Source of the DNA: Struthio camelus
Lineage: Eukaryota; Chordata; Aves; Struthioniformes; Struthionidae
Direction of reading: 5' to 3'
DNA length: 64,000 nucleotides
Assembly: GCF_040807025.1 (NCBI RefSeq)
Contig: NC_090945.1
Location: 76,829,088 to 76,893,087, forward strand
The translations under genes were made by a program, and so were the position numbers. Below are positions 41,674-53,578 of this stretch, one piece after another. Below the pieces are notes generated by a model. That model ran no database searches and was not told the origin of the DNA. It was given only the letters and a program-made list of their open reading frames with translations. Positions within the stretch are counted from its first letter, which is position 1. Every line of letters begins with the position of its first letter.

Positions 41674-44600
41674 GTAAGTAAAAAAGAGAGTCAGCCTGCT
41701 GAAAGTGCTGGGCATGGGAATATTTAGGGAAGGATGGGAGGAAAATCCCTTTCCTTCGGGCACACCAAATAGCTGTAGGCGGAATAATAATTCCCAGCAC
41801 ATTTAAATCGTTCATGGACTTGATTTGTTGAGAACCTGCATGAGACTCTTCTGTCTTGCTGCCTCATTAAAACAAGGGATTTGTTTCGGAGGAAATACAG
41901 GTACTTCTTAGGGCTAGTCCTTGTAATTATTGGCCCTTTCTCTTGCTTTGCATTTGGTCATATGTTGCAGCGGTCTTTGTCTTGTAAAAGATGGGTGCTT
42001 TCATGAATGTAAGGTGTGTTGCTGTTGCGAAGCTGAGACTTACTTAGTTCTGAAAACTGTAACATAGAAGGTCTGGCTGAAGAAAGATACACATTTGTAT
42101 CTTGAATCTATCTTGTTTGATAGATTCCCCCTCGCTTGGTAAACAAAGAACTAAACACTAATTCCTAAATGCGTTATGTACTCCATAGTTAAACATGCGT
42201 TATTACCTGGAAATCTGTTTCTTATCAAACGGCAGTTGGGGGAGTGGAGTCAACATAAAATCCCTAAGGAGATTTTATAATGTATCTGTCAAAGATAGCT
42301 AAGGCCTGGATGTGCCCTTGTTTAGGACATCGCTTCTGCTGTGCTGTCCCTGTTTCATTGATGCAGAATACAGTTCTTTGGTGGTTTCCCCACTGCTGCA
42401 GCTACATAAGAGATCTTGAGATGCAGAGAGAAGGGTGAGAGCCAGCATGTTGGTGACTTACACTGATGTCATGGGCAAGACAGAGTAAACAACGATCCAT
42501 AGTGGATCTGGATACTGAGGTTTATTTAAAAACTAGTAAGATAAGAGCTTTTACTCTACTTGATTATTTCACATGCTCACTAACTTGCTCCCACCCCCAG
42601 CATCTCATTCACTAGGTCTCGACTTTCCTTCCCAGCAGGGAGATAGATGGCAGCTGGTCTGGGAAGGGTGGGCAGAAATTCTTGCTGGTTCCCTGCTGTG
42701 CAGCTGCTCACAGTTACCAGCCTCAGGTGTTACTGGACAAGATGAGGAATTTGTCAGGGGGAAATTATTTTTGCAGCCCATGCCTCCCTCACACAGTCCC
42801 TTTCCAGCCCCACTCCCCACTCCACCTGCAGCTCTAGTCTCTGTCTCTCTCCCAAACCTAGCCCTAACCCTAAAGGTAGATTCAGCTTGAGTTCAAGCTG
42901 AACATGACCCCCAGCCATGGCCTTCAGGAGAGACTTCTTTCTGTAGCCCACACCTTCCTCATGCAGACCCTTTTCAGCCCCACTCCAATTGCACCTCTAG
43001 CCTTTGTCTTCCTTCAACCCCAACTCTAACCCGAACCATGGCCCCTGATCTCCAGGATTTCCCCCCACTGCCAGTATCTTTCCTACAACCAGGATCTTCA
43101 TGTTTTTCTTCTCGGGGCACCCTTCTTCTCTAAGTCCTCCTTTTCTCAGGAACCCTTCTTTTTGCACCACCTCTTCTTTCTGAAACTCCAAGCACCTGAT
43201 TTTCCCAATCTGAATAGTTTATGTGCAGAAGCACAGCACAGGTTTCATGTTCCTTTATGAACTGAAGGATTTAGAATGTGCCATTCCTATTTAGTCCAGG
43301 TGGTATCAAAATTTGCAACCAGCCCTTAGCAGCTGCAGCTAGCAAGCAGTAGGCTTCTGCTTGAGAGCTCAGTTTCAGATCTTCTCCCACAGACACATAT
43401 ATACCCGATGATCTGCTGCCTGTTAGCATTCACAGTTTAAGCTATTCTTAGCTCATGACAACTGATCAACCAGGAAACTTTCCCTTGGCAAAGAAAGAGG
43501 GAAGAAATCACCTAACACGGTCTCTAGTTCACTAGGCTCTGATGCTGTGTCTTTGAATATAAAACAGAAAAACTGTCCTCCTATTTACCAGATAGCTCTT
43601 TTGCAGGATGGATTCTATTTGTCATTGCAACGTGGTGTGGATTGGTTTGCAGTCATGGTTGGGATGCCTCCGGAGAGGAAATACAACAGTGTCTTGTTTG
43701 GAGGTATGGCGAGTCAACAAAGAAACAGACTGGTGCGGGGGGAAAAAAAAAGGCCAAAATTTATGTTGTTTTCAAGTTACTTGCTATATTGATATGAGGA
43801 ATGATGAACTATCATGAGGAATGAGGAACTATGAGGAATTTGACAAGAAATATAAAATGCATGCTTCCCTCTTATTAATATAGTAGATAAAGACTAAACT
43901 TAAATAACATTTAAAATGTGTCTCTAAAAGCAGGCTATAAATAATTTTGCTTTCCTCCCACTGATAGCAGTGATGAGTTGCACCGCCTCATCTCTGCCTC
44001 AGATCTAGACAGGCTGGAGGAACAGGCCAACGGGAACCTTGTGAAGTTCAACAAGAACAAATACAAAGTCCTGCCCCGGGGAAGGAGTAGTCCCTTGCAG
44101 TGATGCAGGCTGGGCACTGACTGGCTGAGGAGCAGCTCTGCCATAAAGGCCCTGGGGAGCAGCAGGCTGAGCGTGAGCCAGCAGTGTGCCCTGGCAGCAG
44201 AGGTGGCCAGCAGCATCCTGGACTGTATGAGCAGTCAATGAATCAAGGGAAGTGATCGGCCCCCTCTTGTAAGACCTCGTTAGCACTCATTAGGCCACAT
44301 CCAGAACACTAGATCCAGTTTTGGTCCCCAGTACAAGACATCGATAAACTGGATCGAGTTCAGCCACCAAAATGGAACAGGGGGCTGTAGCATGTGCTCT
44401 TTGAGGGGAGGCTAAGGGAGCTGGGTTTGTGCAGCCTGGACCTAAGAGCAGCCTTCTAATATCTGCAGGGAGGTTACTGAGAAGACAGAGGAAGGCTCTA
44501 CACAGTGGTGCATGGTGAAAGAGCAAGAGGCAGTAGGCGTAAACTGAAACAAGAGAGGTTCAGACATCTTTTTATGGTAAGGACAGTCAGTGGAACAGGC

Positions 44601-47600
44601 TTCCCAGCGAGGTTTTGCAGTCTTCATCGCTTCTTTCACATCTTTCAAAACCTAACTGAACAAAGCTCTGACCTCATCCTAGATGTGACCTCATAGCTGA
44701 CCCTATGAACAGGAGATTAGAGCAGATGACTTCCAGAGGTGCCTTTCAACTGGAATTATCCTATGATCTTGCCCAATTTGTTCTTCAGACTTCTTCAGAA
44801 ATACAGGCCTGCTATTCCTTATTGTCATAGCATCAGGTGTGGGTCAGGAGCCTGCTGTTTTAGACCCTGTGCAGTCACAGAAGTTACTCTCCCTTTGCAG
44901 TTCATCCTCACGTGACTGGAGATCAATCAGTAGGAAACACTGGAGTTAGAAGCTTGTGAGTTCAAGTCCCGCTTTCCCACTGGGCAGCTACAGAGCAGTG
45001 CTGCTTGTAAATGTTATTAGTCATATTAAGAGGGGCTGAGCTGCTGACTTGCTGTGTCTAGAAGCATTTCCCGTTGCCAGGACACTGCTGATGTGGCTGA
45101 ACTCCACCAGGAGTAATGTAGGAAATCCAGGTCACTGGAAAGGAGTTCTACATGTAAGCCTTTGGGGAAGGATAAGGGGCTTGTGTTGGGGCGTGCATGT
45201 AAATAGACTGTAACAAGAACACGACGTTTTAACTCAAGTGCAGCATAGATATCATGTTACACGTCGGAGGCTTTTTTGGTTTCTTGTGTTCTGGAAAGTT
45301 GTAAGAGGAAATTCTGGGATTCCAATGTATAATGGTGTGAGGGTGTCTGGGTTAGTTTTAGCTGGAACTGTCTAGATCTTCTCCTGTTAGTGAGCTGAGG
45401 CCTCCCCTAAGATGAACAAAAGGCTTTTAACTAAAAATAGGAAAGCTTTATTATTATATAATATTGTATTTATATAAATGTGAATGTATTTTAACTATTT
45501 TAAGTGGTTTCTTTGGGTATTACAGATATGAAAAAGCTTATAAATTATTTTCATCTTTCCCACTGTGTCCTTACAGGGAGGTTTCGGTTTCTGTGCTCGT
45601 TTTCAGCCAGCTTACTGGCTTTGAATGGTAGGAAAACAGTTTCCTTTAGTACTTCAGGAATTACTTTCCATCTCCCCAGGAGGCTGGCAGCCTCCTCCTT
45701 TTCCTTCTCAGAGACTGTTTAAGCAAGGAGCTGGGAACTCAGAGCTGTGTCCAGCTTGCTGCCTGTCCTTTTACCTGCTGTGTCCTGTATTCTTGGGAAG
45801 TGTATATCCCTTGACCTAGCTCAGTTGCTTTCCAGGGGAAGGAGAAATTCGCCTGCTCCTTCCAGAGAAGTCTATCTGAGCCTGTTGCTGCTTGAAGAAA
45901 ATATAACATGTAACTGAGAACGTACAGATAAAACAGACACTGTTTGTTTTGGAAGGGAAGCCAGTATTCCTTGCTGCTTCCTCTCAGGAGGCAGAAATAC
46001 TGAGTAACGATGGGAAGGATCACTAGTTCCCTGGCACCAGCTAACTAGCACCAGGCAGTGAGGGTGCAAACAAGGTGGCTGAGTTGATATACTAATATAC
46101 AGTTGATATACTAATATGTACTGTATTTGACTCCTTCTTGTCTGCTGGCTTGGGTAGCAATTCCTCCTAATAGGCTATCTCAACTTGCTAAACCAACAGG
46201 ATACTTTTTTTTTTTTTTTCCCTCTCTTCCCCCCCCCCCCCCCCCCCCCGATTAGTTTTGCCAGATTGAGTTGAATTAGCTCACTGGAGAATTGGGGGAA
46301 ATGCCCTAGCCATCCTAGTGGTAGTCAACTGTTGTCTCAGCCCATCTTGTCTGATTGCACCTTAAATAGTTATTGTGGAAGAGGTTTATTTTACTTGTGA
46401 TGTTAAGCAGAAGGTGCCACAGTTGTCTTGTTGCCTGTGTTCCTTTATTGCCTTTGTCTGCAATGTGGAGGGTAGGATTGGAAAGATACTTGCAAGATCA
46501 TTTTATTGCATTCCCCAGTGTGGGATCTATTTGTTCTCTTTCTTCTGCTGCTTAGATTGCAACTCCTTCAAGGCACAAACCTTTACTGTGAACGTCAAGG
46601 CCCTGAGGGTACCAATAGGCTTAAAGGCCCTGACCAGCCTCCACCCACACACCTTCTGCCCAGTGATTCAGGAGCTCCGTATAAGCTCAGGCCTGGGCCT
46701 TGCCTGAGCTACGTTGTAGGTACAGCCTTGTCTCCAGTGCTGTCTCTGGCCCCATCTCCTGGACTGGCTTCGGACCTACCTTGCAGGCGGCTTGTCTCCT
46801 GAAGAGACCTGTGTTGTAGCCATGTTTCCAGTCCTTTCTCTGGCCCTGTCTCCTGCTGGTCCTGACTGGACACCCTGCATGGACCCAATTCGTAACCTTA
46901 CCTTATCTGGGACTGCCAGTGGACCCTGCTATTGGCACACTGCTTTGCCTGCCCTATCCAGATTGTGTGGGACTGCACCCTGGTCCATGAGGGCACTGCC
47001 AGTGCTGTGGTCACCCTTGGTGCCCGGCTCCTCTTCTGTGGAGCAACCTTCCTCTTGCTGCTCCCTGAGTGAAGTGTTTGGCATGTTTGGGTGTTTTTAC
47101 AGTGCTAGAAATACAAGGAAGAAAAGTCTCTCATTAATGTAAGCTGCCAATTTTTTAAAAGCTGAGAATTTTTACATAGTTTTCTGGGGCTTTGAGCTAC
47201 TGTAAGCAACTGTTCTTCCCTAGATGTTCACTATCAATATTCTGCCACCCTTGAAGTTGATCGGAGCAGAACTTCTGGTCTGCTTTAATTAGCATTGATA
47301 GCTGAGTGATCTGTGTTGTATAACCTAGTTTTTCTTTAAGGAAAAGCTGTGGCAGGAAGGCATCTTCTTGCCTCCTTATTTGATAGTATAATGCAAATTA
47401 ATGTGTGCATGAGGCTAGAAATGGCAAGAGAAAAGAGGAATTAAAGATCACAGAAGTAGGAGGCAGATTTCAAAAGACTCTTGGAGTCACTCCTACCTCT
47501 TAGAGCGCCTCACTAACAGCAGCAGTTACATTCTTCCTCCCATGACAAGAAGGAAAGAGAAGGTAATTAAATGCAACAGAAGAAGGTTCAGACAATCAAA

Positions 47601-50600
47601 AACTTCTCAAAAGAACTGTGACTTTTAAAGACTGCGTTATCTCCACATTGGGAACAGAAAATATATGTTGTCAGTCAGGAAGCTGGCGAATGGAGAATCT
47701 GCATGCCGTTATAACCAGCGAGTGTGAAATTCCCTTCTCACAACAAAGTAATCAGTGAGTCATCCAGCTTTTCCGTATTACTCTGGTCTGTCTGTGTATT
47801 TGCCCCCTCAGTTAATAACAGTGCAAGATGTGTTTTGAGGGTAGCTTGGTTTTGGACAAAACCGTTCTTTGCAGCGGTTGTTTAACATTTAATTGTGTAT
47901 GTGTGTTAGGGACTTGAGGGAGCCTTGGATCTTGAACGGCTTGTCTGCCTTTGTATTTTAAATGAACACAGCAAGTCTAATTTTTTTTTTTTTTTTAAAG
48001 GTCTGGTTGGCTCAGTCTTTTCCATCCTGCAGTTTTTCTCCTCTCCGCTCACCGGTGCTGTGTCAGACTGCTTGGGGAGAAGGCCTGTTATCTTGATGAC
48101 AGTGGTATGTCTCATGCCGATTTTAGTCACACCATCTCAATATGCAGTTGAAGGCACTGTGGCTTTGTCATTAGCAAAAAGGACTGGGAAATTTAGAGTT
48201 CTAGGTTTGATGGTTATTAGCTTTTTCTTGACAAGTCACTTGACTACACTTCCAATTCTGAGTGCCTAAACTTAGGTCTCCAGATCCGTAATTGTACTTT
48301 AAAGGCACCAAAATACCTGTCTGTTTCTGAGATTTTTTTCCAAAAGCCCTTACCTCTGTGTACAGGAGTCAATCTTCAGACGCACCGTTTGCAAACGTTA
48401 AACTTAATTCCTGTATATTTTAGTTCCCCAAGTGACTAATGAGGACTGATCACTTCATGACATATTTTACAGAGCCTGGAGAGTGTTGGTGAGAAGGTGC
48501 TATACAGCAGTGCAAGATGTATTTATTATGAAACTGAACGTTCTCCAAGCAGTTTGGTCTGTTGCTAGTCAGAATATCGAGTTCTAGAAGCAGCGTGGAG
48601 CGAGTATCAACATACATGGTGGATCTTGGCAACAAATGAAATAGAAATCACTCTATCCTGTATAGTTGTTGAGAATGAATTAAATAAGGATGTGTGCTTA
48701 TAATTTATTATGAAATTAAAGGGCTGGAACTGTGAATTCTTCATATTTTGAATTTAAAATTTTCTTCACGTTGGGAACAAATGGAGCAGGATATACAAAA
48801 GTGTTCTAGTGCCCAGGACTGTTTTAGCTCCTTTTCAACTATAGATATCCGTTGCTATTCTAACCGTACTTAGAATAGCCTCGTATTTATAGGAATTTTT
48901 CAGGGATGCATTTCTATGGATTTATTTCTATTTCTTTTGTATCACTGTCCCATACATGGTGGAGCACCAGTAAAAGTATCTTCTGTTGCATGGCTTTTGG
49001 AGTAGCTGCTGAAAAAGCAAAAACAAACAAACAAAACCCCAATGACCTCCCTTCCGAATGTTTAGCTGGGAAATGTGCAAAAATAAGATCAATTTTGCTG
49101 TCCTTTATAAAAACCTTTTCTTGCTTCTGCAGATGGGTTTAATAGCATCGTATGCACTGTGGGCTGCCTCTAGGACTTTCGGCATTTTTCTTCTCTCCAG
49201 GATCATAGGTGGAATAAGCAAAGGGAATGTCAGCCTTTCCACAGCTATAATTGCTGATTTGCACTCTCCGAAGGCACGGAGCAAGGGCATGGTGAGTTAC
49301 GCGTGTGGGATGTGTTTGGGATTACTGGCCAACTTTTAATTGATTTCAGGTGCTCAAAAAAGTCTTCCCTCAGATGGGTTTTCACTGATCAAGTAAAAAT
49401 ATGAGTTTATATAGTACCTTGCTTCTGAAAAGATGCTAGATAGTTTTGCTTGTCAGCTCTCAGACCTCATTTGCCAATGACTTTTACCTACAAGCAAAAT
49501 GCAAATGCCCTAGAGGTAGAAAAACTAACTGTTATAACTGTTATTCCTGCTGATTATTGTGTTGCTGATGGTAACAGCTGAGGAAACTGAAAGATCTTTT
49601 ATCTCAGAGTGGCCCAATTTTGAAAGCTGGCACCCTGTTATAGGACCTTCCCTTTTTTCTCATCTTCCCAATCTGTGTAAATGCAGCAGCTCTGTAATGT
49701 CCCTTCTGCCATCCTAGGATGCTGAGTTGGTTTCAGGGTCTGAGCTCAGCGGGTGAACGATGTGGCATTTGGCTGACTGGATAGTGAGCAGTGCAAGCGT
49801 CTGCCCCTTCCTCCTCCGAAAGGCAGTGGACCAGATGGAAGCATCCTGCAGGCTGAACTTTACCTGTTGGTTGCTAGTTTGATCTTTTATCCTACAAAAC
49901 CTCTGAGGCCCAAACTTCTCCTACCAGACTGTTATAAACCACTATGTGGACTGCTCCCAGGGAAGGGAAAACTTTAGATTTCACAGTATAAGGAATTTTT
50001 CAGAAGTAATGACTTTTCAAAGCAATTCATTATTATTATTTCCAAGTAATTTATTGTAGCCCTGGTGAGCCAAAATATATTTTTATTTATGGATAGGCGT
50101 AGCTGTTCAGCATTAGTGAATAAAATTGAGCAGGGCCTATTTTTAGGGCTTGAGAGCAAGTAGCTTGGTACAGCATGGCTGGCATTCATATGGCTAAACT
50201 CTTTCTTCACTTCATTTCCCTTCTTGCAAAGCAAAGTGGGTACGTCCATTCTGCTTTCTGGGAAGAGTCCTCATTGATGCTGTTCCCATGCTGTACTGAG
50301 GCATTACTTTGGAGAGAGCTAATTGGGGCAGGTTGGAACAGGGCTGGAGACCATGGGGTGAGCATGCCCTGGCCTTGTTTAGTTTAATACTGTAGGTTTA
50401 GTAAAATAGACTCTGGGAAGCGGGATGATAATGCCCTGGGATGGCACATGTTTGGGTCCTGCATGCGTGAATATACATCTCTGAATATCTCTTAAAGAAA
50501 ATGAGCCAGATCCTGCCAGGAAATACAAATTGTTTTAGAACTGAGCTACCTGAACAAACTGATGTCTAAAACTGCCTGTCAATGTTCATTGTATCACTGC

Positions 50601-53545
50601 AGGCAATGATTGGTGTTGCTTTCTCCCTTGGTTTTACCCTGGGTCCCATGATTGGCGCTTACCTCGCAATGGAGGCAGAGAAAGGAGAAGTCTTCTTCCT
50701 TCGTTCAGCATTGTTAGCACTCATGTTTGCTGTGGCAGATTTACTTTTCATCTTCTTCCTGCTTCCGGAGACACTCCCCAAAGAAAAACGGGTAAATGAG
50801 TCAGTCTTTAGATCTGTGTTTCTTGCAGGCAGAGCCAGGATTTAAGAAATGTTGAAATGCTGGAAGAAACGTGGAAGGGCCGGAGCCAATATCCCAGGAA
50901 TTTAGCTTATTCCTGGGACCAGGTTTTAATACTCTATAAGCTGGTGGCAACAAAGCACAGTGGTTGTATGACAGTCCTACCTCCTAGCCCAGTGTAACAT
51001 AAGAAATGTGAATAGCTAACACAACTGCTTAATTGCTATTTTTGGTGTGCTGAGTTTAAATTTCTCAAAAACTAGTGAGACCCTGGGATGGAGAAGGTGA
51101 ATTTTGAACTATGATCACAATGAGTCCCTGGGGAGGAGTTTCAGCCAATCCTAAAAGTGCATGCATCAGGGAGCATGGATTTTCTTTCAATCGGCCAGAA
51201 TACATTAGAAATTTTCGTAAGTATTGTCTTATCTTTGCTTGACTATTTTGAACACTAATGTAGCAAATGACTCCAATCTCCAAGCTGTGCTGTCTTCCAC
51301 ACGTACAAAATATCTACTTCTGCTAAAATGCAGTGACTTTTTAGATTTGAAGGAAAAACATTCACTAGCACTGTGATTTTAATATTATATGATCGGACAC
51401 TGTCCGAGAGATATCTGAGGAAGTCTGTTGGAAGTCTCCTTTGTAGCGTGGGAAAGACTAAATTCAGTCCTAGGTATCTAGCTGAAACACTGTTAACCTG
51501 AGGCTTTTAGATGGGCTGGGTGTTTCCTATCGTCCCTTGTTTCTAAGCAGCGTTCAGCCATAGAAGCGTGGTTGGTCTCTGGACGGCGAAACCCATAGGA
51601 CACTGAATTCAGGAAGCTTTTTTGTCTGTGGTGCACCTGCCCAGGCAAAACTCTAGACCTGCCCTGAGTCTTTCCCAGCAGCATATCTCATGTGACATTG
51701 GTTGTTTGTTTGCTTATTTTCCCAAGCACTACAGTTACTTTTACAGCTTTTTTCATTCATCATTTCTTCCTTTTTCCTATTTGGCTGTTTTTAAACAATC
51801 CAAATAAAGCAAAATCTCGTTCTTGGTTAGAGCTGCTTCACTCTGCGGTGGTGACAACCTGTTGGTGTAAGGAGGTACCGTAGAGTGAATATGTATTCTA
51901 AAAGCAATTCCATCTTTGCTGTACAGGCAGTAGAGAGATAAAAGAGAGCTTCAGGAGCTTTGAGGACTGTACAATGAACTCTTGAGAGTTCTGCTGATAA
52001 ATTAGTCCTTGTTACTCTCAATATGATTGAGTTTTGATAAGACAATGAATACTCTGTCCCTGCTTTCTTGCGCTCTGTCTCTGTGTAACAGTAGGTATTG
52101 TATGGGGTGGATTTATGACTTCCAAAGTCATGCAGCCAGGTCCCAGTCATGCAAAATTGACACAGAGTGTTTAACTGCTGATGAGATAGTGGCTTTTCTG
52201 GCCTCAGAGCTTCCTCTAATTGATATCAGGGTTTAGTGCTATCAACCTGCATCTGTGTAGTGGCCCCATGTGATTTATTTGCTCTAAGGCATTTGCAATT
52301 GGCTGCTAGGCTGCTTTGCTCTTTTCTTGGGTGCTTCCTCCCAGTTTCTGAGCGGGCAGGGAGCAGTTTTCTAGATGCCCAGACGACAGGGGAAAGGCAG
52401 ATATGTTGGCTGCCTTTCTGGAGCTTGGCTGGGCTAAGCTGGAGCAAGTGTTCCTGGAGAAGGAACGGAGACGGTAGAAAGACAAAGCTGTAAAAAGAGG
52501 GCAAATGGTAATGATAACCGGTAGAAGGATGTGCCAATGGAATCGGACATCTGTTTCCCTGAAATGTGCTGTGTTCTCATGGTATCCTGTTTCTCCATCA
52601 CTCATCTTTCCATAGTGGGGAAGAGAAGCATTTCACATTCCCTTATGTTGGAATTAACTTGTAGAAAGGGGAAGGTGAAGGGGGACAGGAGGAGCAGGGC
52701 TGAGGTTTCATCTAAAGAGAACAGAGTTCTTTGCTATTCTTCTTCCCCTTTTTTTTTTTAATAATTCCCAAAGTTTCTCAGGTGGAGAGTTACTGGAGCT
52801 CTGTACCTTTCCGCTGTTGGAGATACTGGTCTTACGTGTGAGAGGGCTGAAACAGCCCTTCGGGAGAAGGGAGGAACAGAAATGTCTCCAGAAGAATCTG
52901 TCTCCTTTAAGGGTTTTTGAGTCTCTGTCTATTTTGAGCTAAGCTAGTCATAGGCAAGGCTGCCTTGCTGGAAAGGAGGGTCTTACGACGAGATTTTTGG
53001 TGTCTTACCGAGACTGTGTGTAGGGGTATGCAGCATCATTAGCAAACTCATGGGAAAACAGGGCTTTTCTTCTGTGCACACTAAATAGTGTATGATTTGG
53101 TGGCTAAGGCAATAGACGGGAGCTTGGAAGGCCCAGGCTGCATTCTCATTTGAACCAAAGCTGTGACTTCATAACATGTTACTTAGTCTCTGAGCGTCAG
53201 AGTGAAATACAGTAAATGGTATTTGAAGTTACTGTGAGGATACGTCTGATGTTTGAGGTGCGTGAAGTGATCGTGAAGTAAAATTGAGCAACTTTGAATA
53301 ATAAGTCAGAAGTATAGAGATTAAATACAGGTTGGAGACTGCAGGTTCAGAATCTGCAAAGCAGACCCCATACGGTTGGTGACATTCACGGAAACTGACC
53401 ATGCAACTTTGTTATTTGGGAATATTGAAATGTGTCAGTCAGTTTAGAAACAGAGTTAGCACTCAGCGTATGAAGTTGTTTCTCGACCACTGTTTCTGGG
53501 GCAAAGATAGCAGTAGAAGATATTATTTATAGATATAGATATATA

Positions 53546-53578
<33 letters not shown>

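Noticed and set aside
42855-42875. Interstitial telomere array
   Set aside because: Only about two CCCTAA units, too short to call; noted as part of a larger repeat.
44945-44975. tRNA gene
   Set aside because: GTTCAAGTC resembles a B box, but no A box at the right distance and no cloverleaf; more likely a SINE remnant.
46375-47142. Overlapping 98-116 codon frames in MFSD10 intron 2
   Set aside because: They lie in the GC-rich repeat block, overlap one another and resemble no protein.
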